Shown one piece after another: positions 15,467 through 24,235 of a stretch of DNA of 64,000 nucleotides. This DNA is from Scytonematopsis contorta HA4267-MV1 (GTDB taxonomy: Bacteria; Cyanobacteriota; Cyanobacteriia; Cyanobacteriales; Nostocaceae). Each line of letters starts with the position of its first letter. The first letter of the stretch is position 1. The DNA lies in assembly GCA_019359035.1 (NCBI GenBank), contig JAHHIC010000052.1, positions 62,001-126,000 of the forward strand. Reading direction: 5' to 3'. The notes under the pieces were generated by a model that did not search any database, was not told where the DNA came from, and saw only the letters and a program-made list of their open reading frames with translations. The position numbers and the translations under genes were made by a program.

Positions 15467-15971
15467 TATTCAAAACTTCGACATAAGAATTGAAGAACCT
15501 TGTCTAGAAAACTATGCTGACCCTCCAGAAGACCCATTAGGAGAACTTTCTAATTTTTCAATGGCAATCAGGCGTTTTTGCTTTGAATGTAATCATCAGG
15601 TATCTATACAAATAGGAGATGTCAAAAAAAATGTTTTTTTCGACCCAGATATTTGTGTGCTTTTGGAGAACAACATACCTGAAAAAATTTTAGCTTTATC
15701 GCAAGGGAAGGAAATTGAAATAATTTTTATGGAAAGTTGTGACTTGATTATTAATTTAAAACTTACAGATAATATAATCAACTGTACCCTACAAGATTTT
15801 GGATACTCAAGTAAACAACAGCAGTTTGTATTAGATAAAAATCAAGTATTAGAAGTATTCATAAACTTCTTAAACAAAGTTATAGAAAAAGCTGTAATCG
15901 GGAGTTATATTACATCCGTAGAAAGAGATAAATTTTTGATGCCAATAAGAAAACAGGCAATAGCCCAATAG
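15459..15971 (+). CDS. Hypothetical protein, candidate immunity partner
   Basis: 170 residues, GTG start overlapping the end of the upstream frame by 8 nt. Acidic N-terminus (RIEEPCLENYADPPEDPLGE), mixed alpha/beta body, no signal peptide or membrane helix, so cytoplasmic. An acidic, cytoplasmic protein immediately 3' of a basic effector-like domain is the usual layout for immunity proteins, but there is no family match that I recognise. It is followed by a strong bidirectional terminator at 16007-16032. Confidence 0.6.
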   Translation: MNNIQNFDIRIEEPCLENYADPPEDPLGELSNFSMAIRRFCFECNHQVSIQIGDVKKNVFFDPDICVLLENNIPEKILALSQGKEIEIIFMESCDLIINLKLTDNIINCTLQDFGYSSKQQQFVLDKNQVLEVFINFLNKVIEKAVIGSYITSVERDKFLMPIRKQAIAQ

Positions 15972-16006
15972 AAAAAACGCATTTAATTCTAATAAAAAAA
16001 TCGTAG

Positions 16007-16032
16007 CCCCCTCCCCGCTTGCGGGGAGGGGG
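16007..16032. terminator. Strong GC hairpin between convergent genes
   Basis: Perfect 12-bp stem CCCCCTCCCCGC / GCGGGGAGGGGG with a 2-nt loop, between the plus-strand gene ending at 15971 and uvrB ending at 16051 on the minus strand. Reading on the minus strand it is followed by TACGATTTTTTTATT, an adequate U tract, so it can terminate upstream uvrB transcripts; the plus strand has G-rich sequence after it. Confidence 0.6.
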
Positions 16033-16050
16033 TTGGGGGTGGGGTTGCTA

Positions 16051-18051
16051 CTACCGTCCCACCAACTTATCCCGCAAACTCTTAATCTTATCCCGAAACT
16101 TAGCAGCCTCCTCAAACTGTAAATTCTTAGCAGCATCCTTCATCTGCGCTTCCAACTTACTTACCAAATCAGGAATATCCTCCAAAGGAATTTCATTAAT
16201 ATGTTCCTCAACCACTTCCAAATCTTGAGCATTCAAGCGTCGTGAAACTTCCAAGAAAGATAAAATCGCATTACTAGATTTCTTCTTCACAATCGGTTGG
16301 GGAGTAATATTATGCATCTTGTTATAAGCAACTTGAATTCCCCGACGACGTTCAGTTTCATCAATAGCCTTAATCATGCTATCCGTCATATTATCAGCAT
16401 ACATTATCGCCTTTCCTCGAATATGACGAGCAGCTCTACCAACCGTTTGAATCAAAGAACGCTCAGCACGCAAAAACCCTTCCTTATCCGCATCCAAAAT
16501 AGCCACGAGAGAAACTTCCGGTAAATCCAAACCCTCCCGCAACAAATTTACACCCACCAAAACATCAAAATTACCATCCCGCAAATCCTGAATAATCTCA
16601 ATTCGCTGAATAGAATTAATCTCCGAGTGCAAATACCTTACCCGGATGCCATTATCCTGCAAATATTCAGTTAAATCCTCAGCCATCCGCTTAGTCAAAG
16701 TAGTAATCAACACCCGCTCATTGAGGTCAACCCGGTCTTTTATCTCACCCAACAAGTCATCAATTTGACCATCAGTTGGACGCACAATAATTTCTGGGTC
16801 AATCACTCCAGTAGGTCGAATAATTTGCTCAGCAACATTTCCCTCAGAAATACCCAACTCCCACTCTCCGGGTGTTGCAGAAACAAAAATACATTGATTC
16901 ACCTTATCCCAAAACTCATCCGCTTTCAGGGGTCGGTTATCAGCAGCACTCGGTAAACGGAAACCATGCTCAATTAAAACTTTTTTCCTCGCTTGGTCGC
17001 CATTATACATCCCGCGAATTTGAGGAACACTAACGTGGGATTCATCAATTACCAACAACCAATCCTTAGGAAAATAATCAATCAAACACTCCGGTGGTTC
17101 CCCAGCAACTCTACCAGCTAAATGACGGGAATAATTTTCCACCCCGTTACAATAACCGACCTCTCGCAACATCTCCAAATCATATCGTGTGCGTTGGTCG
17201 ATTCGTTGCGCTTCCAATAATTTTCCTTGTTCCTCTAATTCTGCTCGACGCAATTTTAATTCCGCATCAATATCATCACAAGCAACATCTAACCTTTCCT
17301 CCGGTGTTACAAAGTGACGTGCTGGATAAACATTCAAAGCCTGTAAACTCTGAATAATTTCTCCTGTCACCGGGTCAACATAACGAATTGCGTCGATTTC
17401 GTCCCCAAAAAACTCAACCCGAATAATTCTATCTTCATAAGCAGGGCCAATTTCTAAAACATCACCCCTAACCCTAAACTTTCCTCGACCCATTTCTATA
17501 TCGTTACGGCTATATTGAATCGAAACCAAATCTTTCAATATTTCTCGTTGGTCAACCTCCATCCCCACATGAAAAGGAATAGCAGCTTTTAGATATTCCG
17601 AGGGAATACCCAAACCATAAATACAGCTAATGGAAGCAACAACAATCACATCACTACGCTCAAATAGAGAACGTGTTGCCGAGTGCCTTAACATATCTAT
17701 TTCATCATTAATCGAAGCAGTCTTCTCAATATAAGTATCACTAACAGGAATATAAGCCTCAGGTTGGTAATAATCGTAATAACTAACAAAATACTCAACA
17801 GCATTATTTGGGAAAAACTCCCGTAACTCATTACAAAGCTGTGCTGCTAGGGTTTTGTTGTGCGCTAATACTAATGTTGGTCTTTTCACCTTCTCAATTA
17901 CAGATGCTATTGAAAAAGTTTTTCCAGTACCCGTAGCTCCCAACAAAGTTTGGTAACGATTACCAGAGTTTACACTATCAACGAGTTGAGCAATAGCTCC
18001 TGGTTGGTCACCAGTAGGGACAAAGGGAGCTTGTAGTCCAAATTCTGTCAT
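16051..18051 (-). CDS. uvrB: Excinuclease ABC subunit B
   Basis: 666 residues from the ATG at 18051 ([10 protein letters not shown], the usual family start; the frame extends to a TTG at 18072). UvrB is the damage-verifying helicase-like subunit of UvrABC nucleotide excision repair. Seen: Walker [11 protein letters not shown], the beta-hairpin [12 protein letters not shown], helicase motif [16 protein letters not shown], motifs V/VI ([30 protein letters not shown]) and a C-terminal UVR motif ([21 protein letters not shown]) that binds UvrC. Full length, no anomalies. Monocistronic as far as seen. Confidence 0.98.
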   Translation of the reverse strand: MTEFGLQAPFVPTGDQPGAIAQLVDSVNSGNRYQTLLGATGTGKTFSIASVIEKVKRPTLVLAHNKTLAAQLCNELREFFPNNAVEYFVSYYDYYQPEAYIPVSDTYIEKTASINDEIDMLRHSATRSLFERSDVIVVASISCIYGLGIPSEYLKAAIPFHVGMEVDQREILKDLVSIQYSRNDIEMGRGKFRVRGDVLEIGPAYEDRIIRVEFFGDEIDAIRYVDPVTGEIIQSLQALNVYPARHFVTPEERLDVACDDIDAELKLRRAELEEQGKLLEAQRIDQRTRYDLEMLREVGYCNGVENYSRHLAGRVAGEPPECLIDYFPKDWLLVIDESHVSVPQIRGMYNGDQARKKVLIEHGFRLPSAADNRPLKADEFWDKVNQCIFVSATPGEWELGISEGNVAEQIIRPTGVIDPEIIVRPTDGQIDDLLGEIKDRVDLNERVLITTLTKRMAEDLTEYLQDNGIRVRYLHSEINSIQRIEIIQDLRDGNFDVLVGVNLLREGLDLPEVSLVAILDADKEGFLRAERSLIQTVGRAARHIRGKAIMYADNMTDSMIKAIDETERRRGIQVAYNKMHNITPQPIVKKKSSNAILSFLEVSRRLNAQDLEVVEEHINEIPLEDIPDLVSKLEAQMKDAAKNLQFEEAAKFRDKIKSLRDKLVGR

Positions 18052-18344
18052 AGAGACTTTGCCAAAAATCAATTAAAAGCATTACACAGGCTGCATTGTA
18101 CTATTTTAGCGTCAGCCCAGAACAAAAAAACTAGCTATAGAAAGAAGCCAAAATAATGTATGATTGATAACTATCGTAATATTATGCTATAAATAGTTAC
18201 CATAAACATTTACTTATGTGTATCTTTTTAAGATAAATATACCTATGCGACCTTTTTTAAAGTTAAACTTTGGAGGTATAGGAAAATAATTATTTCCTTA
18301 ATAAGAATTGTAAAGATTACTTAACAAGGCAGAGGTATTAGGGC

Positions 18345-18914
18345 ATGGGTATTAGTAGTAGTGCGAAAAAAGCAGTAAGTCCAAGCCAAAAGCGTGCCAA
18401 ATTGAAGGGAGAAACTACGGTGGAAGTTGACAACAACCAAGGTCAGGCTGTGAAAGACAATAACAATACTAAAGAAGATAAGGGCAAAAACGTACCAGCC
18501 AAAGCGGAAGCAGCAAATGGTAGTAACGGTAAACTTGAAGTTACTGATACTCTAGCAGTTTCCGGGGTACGTCCAATAGCTGCGAGTGGATTACAAGTAG
18601 CTGAAACAGTAGCAATTTCTGGAGTCCGTCCCATTGGTGCAAGTGACTTAGAAATTTCCGAAACATACAGCGTGATGGGTAATCGTCCCGTCTCTGTAAG
18701 TCACTTGCATGTAGTGGAAACACTCAACATTATGGGAGCACGTCCCATTGGTGCAAGCGAAATGCAGATTGTTGACACCATGAATATGTCAGGTATTCGT
18801 CCCATTTCTACCAGCACATTGGTAGTTTCCGATAGCTACTCAGTCATGGGTAACCGTCCTGTAGCTTCTAATGAAATTGATGATTATGATGGTCTGATGG
18901 GTTTTCTTGACTAA
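18345..18914 (+). CDS. Protein of six 19-residue GxRPI repeats
   Basis: 189 residues. The first ~65 are basic/polar and low-complexity (SSSAKKAVSPSQKRAKLKGE). Residues ~66-180 are six tandem 19-residue units, each of the form L-x-V-x-E/D-T-x-x-V/I-x-G-x-RP-I/V-x-x-S-x; the central tripeptide alternates SGVRPI, SGVRPI, MGNRPV, MGARPI, SGIRPI, MGNRPV. The tail is acidic (NEIDDYDGLMGFLD). No signal peptide. The repeats predict a regular beta structure, perhaps a solenoid or a multivalent binding surface. I know of no assigned function. Preceded by an A/T-rich 270-bp leader and followed by a clear terminator. Confidence 0.8.
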   Translation: MGISSSAKKAVSPSQKRAKLKGETTVEVDNNQGQAVKDNNNTKEDKGKNVPAKAEAANGSNGKLEVTDTLAVSGVRPIAASGLQVAETVAISGVRPIGASDLEISETYSVMGNRPVSVSHLHVVETLNIMGARPIGASEMQIVDTMNMSGIRPISTSTLVVSDSYSVMGNRPVASNEIDDYDGLMGFLD

Positions 18915-18959
18915 AACTAAATAATTAAAGCAGTAAAAATAATACCCATGAGTTAATAG

Positions 18960-18992
18960 ACCCGGTTACTTGAATTGTGACTGGGTTTTTTA
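18960..18992 (+). terminator. Rho-independent terminator of the 19-residue-repeat gene
   Basis: Stem ACCCGGTTAC (18960-18969) with GTGACTGGGT (18977-18986), 10 bp including two G-T pairs, 7-nt loop, then TTTTTT. It lies 46 bp after the stop codon. Confidence 0.85.
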
Positions 18993-19060
18993 ATTTTTCA
19001 ACCGAAAACAGACCCCATCCCAATACTGCTCGGTTAAGCCCCAAACAAAATACCAAAATA

Positions 19061-19162
19061 CGTAGGTTGGGTTGAGGGACGAACGCGAGTGCGTCCGCTT
19101 CGGATAACCCAACAAATACAACGTTTCGGTTGGGTTTCCGTTATTCCTCAACCCAACCTACG
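19061..19162. repeat. CGTAGGTTGGGTTGAGG inverted repeat
   Basis: The 102-bp unit begins CGTAGGTTGGGTTGAGG and ends CCTCAACCCAACCTACG, a 17-bp perfect inverted repeat, with an inner AACCCAAC / GTTGGGTT pair. Related copies are at 2409-2478 and 45441-45590. No ORF. It resembles a small MITE family. The rest of 18993-19542 contains no gene. Confidence 0.8.
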
Positions 19163-19542
19163 AATATCCAAAACCTACGCAGTATTGCTTGCAGTCCGTG
19201 GTGTTGGGGGTGGGGTTTCTTTTGCCGGGAAGACTAGATTATGGCGAATATTTGTTTGCAGCGAGAAATCTTAAGAGAGTTAGCCTTCTCTTCCTTTAGT
19301 AGACCTACAAATATTTCCAGTGAGGGAAGATAACGAGCAAAACCTTAAGCTACTTTACAAAAGTAACAGTAATTTAATTTCCTTGCATTAGCTGAAAACA
19401 TCTTACCAGGGAAATAATTGAGATTGGTATTTATAGATAAATCACTTTTACCTATCGTTTAATCACTAAGTATATTCAGCTTACATTACAAAAGGAAATA
19501 GCTTATTTATCTGTCATCACACGTTTGTATAAAGGAGGAAAA

Positions 19543-19986
19543 ATGAATAAATTTCTGCAAATTCGTAAAGCATTAGCTACAGCTGTTTTAGTTTTGCTTT
19601 TAACAATTACAACAGCCTGTAGTAGCGGAAGCAACGTAGCACAACTCGACCGTCCCGGCAATTCAGCAGTACTTAGTCCGGATAAAACTTACTCACAACT
19701 AGAACGTGGAAATACAGCAAACGGGCAAAACTTTGGAAGTTGGGTTGTCAGCACATCTCACGGACTAGTTAAAGACGCTTATGTACGTGACAATAATAAA
19801 TTAGGTGTTGTGATATCGCCTCAAGTACGTCCACAAGAAGTGCAAACTTTAACAAAATCTTTGCTCCAAGGCTTTAGAAAAAACTTCCCAAATCAAGATT
19901 TGAAAGTCTTGGTTTACGCACCAGATAAAAAATTAATCTTGACCGCTGACTACGACGTACAAACCAATAAAATCCAGTACACCTAA
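19543..19986 (+). CDS. Small lipoprotein of unknown function
   Basis: 147 residues. The ATG at 19543 has AGGAGG seven bases upstream, which decides against an earlier in-frame start. The signal sequence (KALATAVLVLLLTITTACSS) has a lipobox TTAC with lipidated Cys near residue 26. The mature part has one globular domain with paired segments WVVSTSHGLVKDAYVRDNNK and PQVRPQEVQTLTKSLLQGF, then KVLVYAPDKKLILTADYD, looking like a small alpha/beta fold. Unknown family, probably anchored in the inner or outer membrane facing the periplasm. Confidence 0.8.
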   Translation: MNKFLQIRKALATAVLVLLLTITTACSSGSNVAQLDRPGNSAVLSPDKTYSQLERGNTANGQNFGSWVVSTSHGLVKDAYVRDNNKLGVVISPQVRPQEVQTLTKSLLQGFRKNFPNQDLKVLVYAPDKKLILTADYDVQTNKIQYT

Positions 19987-20040
19987 TTAATTCCCCATTC
20001 CCTACTCCCCACTCCCAAATAAAAAATAGAGAAAACCAAA

Positions 20041-20565
20041 ATGAGTAATAGCGAAGAATACAGACGGCAAATTATGCAAGAGTTGGCAAAAGGGAATATG
20101 GACTCCCTAGACGATGTGCCAATGGATACGACGACCCAACAGTATCAAGACTTTGATGATTTTGCTCAACGTACGACACCAGATGAACGTCGTCAAATGT
20201 TTGGTCGCTCTTTCCATCCAGACCGGATTCCCTCAAGCCAAATGGAGCCAGAATTACAAAAGGCTATTTCTCAAATCAAACCAAACGAACGCGATGATGT
20301 AGCTCGTGCTTTCTTTAAACACTTCAAAGAAAGAGGACTCGACGACCGTCATTTAGAACAACAACTCGGTCTTTCAACTCATTCACCCGGTCGAATGACA
20401 GCAGATGATGTTAGTAAGCTTGCATCTTTTGCTTATCACAATCACCCTGACATTTTTAAAGAAGTATTAGCAGAACAACCTGGAATTATGAGATTTCTTA
20501 GTAATCCCGTTGTTGCTGCAGTTGTAGGTATCGCTGCTGCTAAATGGCTAGGTAGTCGTCGATAA
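20041..20565 (+). CDS. Conserved cyanobacterial hypothetical protein
   Basis: 174 residues, ATG at 20041, 54 bp after the lipoprotein gene and possibly co-transcribed. Hydrophilic and charged for ~145 residues (DERRQMFGRSFHPDRIPSSQ, NERDDVARAFFKHFKERGLD), with a C-terminal hydrophobic segment NPVVAAVVGIAAAKWLGSRR that could be a tail anchor. I recall no function for it. The gene is followed by a 32-bp palindrome. Confidence 0.75.
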   Translation: MSNSEEYRRQIMQELAKGNMDSLDDVPMDTTTQQYQDFDDFAQRTTPDERRQMFGRSFHPDRIPSSQMEPELQKAISQIKPNERDDVARAFFKHFKERGLDDRHLEQQLGLSTHSPGRMTADDVSKLASFAYHNHPDIFKEVLAEQPGIMRFLSNPVVAAVVGIAAAKWLGSRR

Positions 20566-20585
20566 AAAATAATGTAGAAATGTTA

Positions 20586-20617
20586 ATGTAGAGACGTTAC
20601 ATGTAACGTCTCTACAT
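20586..20617. repeat. ATGTAGAGACG palindrome
   Basis: A 32-bp perfect palindrome (arm ATGTAGAGACGTTACA). The same unit occurs at 23693-23724 and, with variants, at 21095-21124, 37259-37293 and 40495-40648. It could act as a bidirectional transcription stop in RNA but also behaves as an interspersed family. Confidence 0.85.
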
Positions 20618-20669
20618 TTGTTTATCGTTAAAAATTAAAATTAAGAAATTACAAACTACAAATTACAAA

Positions 20670-20954
20670 CTATAAATTACAAATTCCCAATGCATTCCAA
20701 GTACGTGGACCAACAATCCCATCAATAGCACCAGAATAGTCTCCGCTGTTAGCTTGAAAATCTTTCACTGCATCTTCTGTTTTCTTTCCAAAGAATCCAT
20801 CAATATTAATATCCTTAGAACGATAAAGATTTAATTGCTTTTGCAAAAACTTAACATCATTTGAAGCTTGTGTTTGCTTATCGTTACGACGTAGAACAGG
20901 TAGGTTTGTGCAAGCTGGTAATTTTTTTGCTGATGCGGATTCCATTGTACTCAT
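20670..20954 (-). CDS. Peptidoglycan-binding domain 1 protein
   Basis: 94 residues from the ATG at 20954, preceded by AGGAC; the frame is open further upstream without a better site. Residues ~30-92 form a PG_binding_1 domain: VKFLQKQLNLYRSKDINIDG, FFGKKTEDAVKDFQ, IDGIVGPRTWNALG. No signal peptide is apparent in the chosen start, so export is unclear. This module usually binds murein; as a stand-alone small protein its role is unknown. Confidence 0.85.
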   Translation of the reverse strand: MSTMESASAKKLPACTNLPVLRRNDKQTQASNDVKFLQKQLNLYRSKDINIDGFFGKKTEDAVKDFQANSGDYSGAIDGIVGPRTWNALGICNL

Positions 20955-21094
20955 TGATTTTGTCCTTATATAATACTTAGTGAACTTTCTTCTCAAGTTT
21001 TATAGGTTTAACTTTTTCATTTATGCAGCCTGTTTAAACCCAATAAAAAGCCCTACACTTACGTACAGGGTTGTAATATATACATCATATTTAC

Positions 21095-21124
21095 TGTAGA
21101 GACGCGATTAATCGCGTCTCTACA
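21095..21124. repeat. TGTAGAGACGCGATTA palindrome
   Basis: 30-bp palindrome TGTAGAGACGCGATT / AATCGCGTCTCTACA, a variant of the unit at 20586-20617 with a different centre. It lies 3' of rpe and may terminate it. Confidence 0.85.
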
Positions 21125-21142
21125 TATATTGCTGTTTATTCT

Positions 21143-21850
21143 TTATACCACCGCTAATTCTGGGGTAGGACGCTTACTGTTGCGAATACTAGTAATCGCT
21201 TCAGCGTAATCCTTAGCATTAAATACGGCAGAACCAGCCACAATAGCATTTGCTCCAGCTTCCAAAACTTGCCATGTGTTGTTCGCTTTTAGACCACCAT
21301 CAACTTCAATCCAGGGGTCTAAACCGCGCTCATCACACATTTGACGTAGTTTACGAATTTTGGGCACAACACCTGGGATAAAACTTTGACCGCCAAAGCC
21401 CGGATTAACACTCATAATAAGTATTAAGTCGCACAATTCCAGCACATACTCAATCATATCTAACGATGTAGAAGGATTCAGTACAACACCAGCTTGCTTA
21501 CCTAATTCTTTAATTTGGCCAAGCGTGCGATGTAAGTGCGGCGAAGCGTTATGCTCGCAATGTACAGAAATAATATCAGCACCTGCTTTGGCAAAATCTG
21601 CGACATACTTCTCTGGTTCCACAATCATTAAGTGGACATCCAAAGGTTTTTTCGTTACTGGACGAATTGCATCCACGATTAACGGCCCTATCGTAATATT
21701 AGGTACAAAGCGACCGTCCATAACATCAACGTGAATCCAGTCCGCTCCGGCCGCGTCTACCGCTCGAATGTCCTCTCCGAGACGACTAAAATCTGCTGAG
21801 AGAATAGATGGAGAAATTACAATGGGCTTTTTAGATGGCGTTTGGCTCAT
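21143..21850 (-). CDS. rpe: Ribulose-phosphate 3-epimerase
   Basis: 235 residues. Interconverts D-ribulose 5-phosphate and D-xylulose 5-phosphate in the Calvin cycle and pentose phosphate pathway. TIM barrel with [39 protein letters not shown] (metal-binding His and Asp), [28 protein letters not shown] (phosphate/catalytic loop) and [12 protein letters not shown] (second catalytic Asp). Length and motifs are standard for the cyanobacterial and plastid enzyme. Single gene, with a palindromic repeat directly downstream. Confidence 0.98.
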   Translation of the reverse strand: MSQTPSKKPIVISPSILSADFSRLGEDIRAVDAAGADWIHVDVMDGRFVPNITIGPLIVDAIRPVTKKPLDVHLMIVEPEKYVADFAKAGADIISVHCEHNASPHLHRTLGQIKELGKQAGVVLNPSTSLDMIEYVLELCDLILIMSVNPGFGGQSFIPGVVPKIRKLRQMCDERGLDPWIEVDGGLKANNTWQVLEAGANAIVAGSAVFNAKDYAEAITSIRNSKRPTPELAVV

Positions 21851-21962
21851 GGTTTATGCGTTTTAATGCCTCCTCAGTCTGTAGTTATTGTAACAAAACT
21901 TGTACAATTTCTCATTTTTTGTTGCGATTCTTCAAGAAGAGTGAGGAACATTTATAACTGAG

Positions 21963-22037
21963 CGAAATTGCGAATTGCGTTCGCGTAGCGTGCCGCCTCG
22001 GCATATTGCAAATTGCGAATTGCGAATTGCAAATTGC
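21963..22037. repeat. Interspersed GCGTTCGCGTAGCGTGCCGCC unit flanked by GCGAATTGC repeats
   Basis: Core TTCGCGTAGCGTGCCGCC followed by TCGGCATATTGC, inside short GAATTGC direct repeats. The same core appears at 33974-34031 in this orientation and at 30399-30465 reversed. Here it lies in the leader of the subtilase gene and is open in frame with it, but is not expected to be coding. Confidence 0.8.
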
Positions 22038-22067
22038 CATCTGCCTTCTTCCGATAAATACTCACAC

Positions 22068-23684
22068 ATGACCCATGACAAACAAATGACTATGGCAAAA
22101 AAAATAAGTTGGATACTTTGGGGACTGAGTGCTTCAATTTTGAGTGCGCCAGTATTCGCTTTTATCTTAGATTCGTCTTTAGGAACTAATGGCATTGACG
22201 TAGAGCGATTACACAAAGCTCCTTACAATTTAACCGGTCGCAAGATTGCCATTGGTCAAGTGGAAATTGGGCGTCCGGGAATGTTTGGTCTAGATAAAGC
22301 GGTTTCGGTTAATCGCTCCGTTTCTCTCGCTGCTGCTTTCCAGCGTAACGAGCCAGCTAAATCTAATAATGGTATTGACCCCCACGCACAAAATGTGGCT
22401 GGTGTCATGGTTAGTCAAGATAAAGCTTTGCCCGGAGTCGCTCCGCAAGCGCGACTTTTTTCTTCCGCTGTTGGTTCAACCAGAACTAGTGGACAGCCTG
22501 AAGAATGTTTATCAGCGCAACATGTAGCCGGACAGAATGGTGGCGATGTTCGCGCTATTAACTTTAGCTTTGGCGAACCGCTCAATCGTGACCCGCGACC
22601 TGATGCTATGTTAGATGGCAAAGCTCTTCTCACCCTGTGTATTGACTGGTCGAGCCGGGTTCACAATAGTTTGTATGTAATTGCTGGCAATCAAGGAAAA
22701 GGCGGTATTCCGATTCCTACCGATAATTTTAATGCCATTAATGTGGCTTTTTCCTCTCGCCGAGGAGGTATTTTTAGTAAAGTTGATGTTTCTAACTTAG
22801 CGGCTATCAATGAAGGTTTCGCTAGACGCTTAGTTGGTAAGGAATTCAACCTTGATGGTCGCCCTTCGATTGCTTTAGTTGCCCCTGGAAGTAATTTAAC
22901 TTTACTAAATCCTGATGGCAGGCGCAACAAAGTGACGGGTACAAGTTTTGCCGCGCCTCACGTTACTGCTACTGTAGCACTATTACAAGAGTTTGGAGAT
23001 AGACAAATAAAAGCCAGGAAGCCTAATTGGAGCCTTAGTTCTCGACATCATGAAGTCATGAAAGCCGTTTTGCTTAATTCTGCAGACAAAATTAAAGATG
23101 ATGGTAAGGGCTTTCAGTTAGGGATGGCACGAACACTTATCGACAAACAAAATCGCAACTGGTTAGAATCAAAAGCCTATCAAGACACAAAAATTCCCCT
23201 CGACGCACAAATGGGGTCTGGTCATTTGAATGCATTCCGTGCTTACCAGCAATTTAGTTCCGGTCAGTGGGCACCATCACAAACTGTTCCCTCTACTGGC
23301 TGGGATTACCGCACAGTTAATTTTGGCACAGCCACCGAATATGTGCTAGCAAAACCTTTACAAAAAGGAAGTTTTGTATCTATCACCTTAGCCTGGGACA
23401 GGTTGGTTGAACTCAACGACAAAAATCAAAATCAGCAATATGACTTAGAAGAAACTTTTAGCGACCGGGGTTTAAACAACCTCGATTTATATTTAGTCAG
23501 AGCAGATGCACCGAACATAGCAGTTGCTGTTTGTTCCTCTACAAGCGACATCGACAGTGTAGAACATATTTACTGCCCCATCCCAGCAAATGGTAACTAC
23601 AAAATCCGCGTCCAATATCAAAAACAAGTAAACCAACCAACTCAACCTTACGCATTGGCTTGGTGGACTGTTCCCGTTCGGTAA
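22068..23684 (+). CDS. Subtilisin-like (S8) serine peptidase, exported
   Basis: 538 residues from the ATG at 22068; ATGs at 22086 and 22092 are alternatives, and the open frame before 22068 lies in a genomic repeat. Signal peptide MAKKISWILWGLSASILSAP, then a subtilase fold: HAQNVAGVM with the catalytic His, VIAGNQGKGG with the oxyanion Asn, and GTSFAAPHVT with the nucleophile Ser. The position of the first triad Asp reads IAIGQVEIGRPG, giving Glu instead of the usual D-[ST]-G. A C-terminal ~180-residue domain (WDYRTVNFGTATEYVLAKPL to NLDLYLVRADAP) resembles a P/proprotein-convertase-like beta sandwich. Probably secreted or periplasmic. Whether the Glu supports catalysis is not clear. Confidence 0.9.
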   Translation: MTHDKQMTMAKKISWILWGLSASILSAPVFAFILDSSLGTNGIDVERLHKAPYNLTGRKIAIGQVEIGRPGMFGLDKAVSVNRSVSLAAAFQRNEPAKSNNGIDPHAQNVAGVMVSQDKALPGVAPQARLFSSAVGSTRTSGQPEECLSAQHVAGQNGGDVRAINFSFGEPLNRDPRPDAMLDGKALLTLCIDWSSRVHNSLYVIAGNQGKGGIPIPTDNFNAINVAFSSRRGGIFSKVDVSNLAAINEGFARRLVGKEFNLDGRPSIALVAPGSNLTLLNPDGRRNKVTGTSFAAPHVTATVALLQEFGDRQIKARKPNWSLSSRHHEVMKAVLLNSADKIKDDGKGFQLGMARTLIDKQNRNWLESKAYQDTKIPLDAQMGSGHLNAFRAYQQFSSGQWAPSQTVPSTGWDYRTVNFGTATEYVLAKPLQKGSFVSITLAWDRLVELNDKNQNQQYDLEETFSDRGLNNLDLYLVRADAPNIAVAVCSSTSDIDSVEHIYCPIPANGNYKIRVQYQKQVNQPTQPYALAWWTVPVR

Positions 23685-23692
23685 TCCACACC

Positions 23693-23724
23693 ATGTAGAG
23701 ACGTTACATGTAACGTCTCTACAT
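23693..23724. repeat. ATGTAGAGACG palindrome (second identical copy)
   Basis: Identical to 20586-20617, located 8 bp after the subtilase stop codon. Confidence 0.85.
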
Positions 23725-24235
23725 ATGTCACGGTTTTACAAATTGACCATCTCAAAACGTAATTTTATTTATTCACAATTATTTCTCATTTTTTGATGTA
23801 ACAAAAAGTCGCTTTACAGCCAGTATATTATTGCTATTTATACTTTAAATTAAAAATTACTAATAGAGAAAAGTCTTCTTAATCGCTTATTCTTTTGAAT
23901 GCACTTTCACCTCTAAACCATACACCTCGCACTCTTCAAGAGACACTCATAATTCATAAGTATTTTTGCGGTTTTTACTCATTCTGTAGTTTAAAATACA
24001 GTTATAACTAGTCTCAAAATCCTTGTCAACCAAGGATTCTAGCAAATAAACTGTATCAATTAAAAATTAAAAATACTGATAAGTTTTGTTGAACTCTTCT
24101 CATACAATTGCTGTTACCAAAACTGTAACGCTAATATGAGTTTCTCGTTGTAAATGCGATAGTGAACAATTGAGACATCATAATCGTCATTTTTTCGCGA
24201 CGGCAATAAAAAAACTTGGCAAGTGAGGTGGCAGA
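23725..24235 (+). other. Gene-free A/T-rich leader of the serpin gene
   Basis: 511 bp without a credible ORF or RNA signature. Long A/T runs only; no clear promoter could be chosen. Confidence 0.4.
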
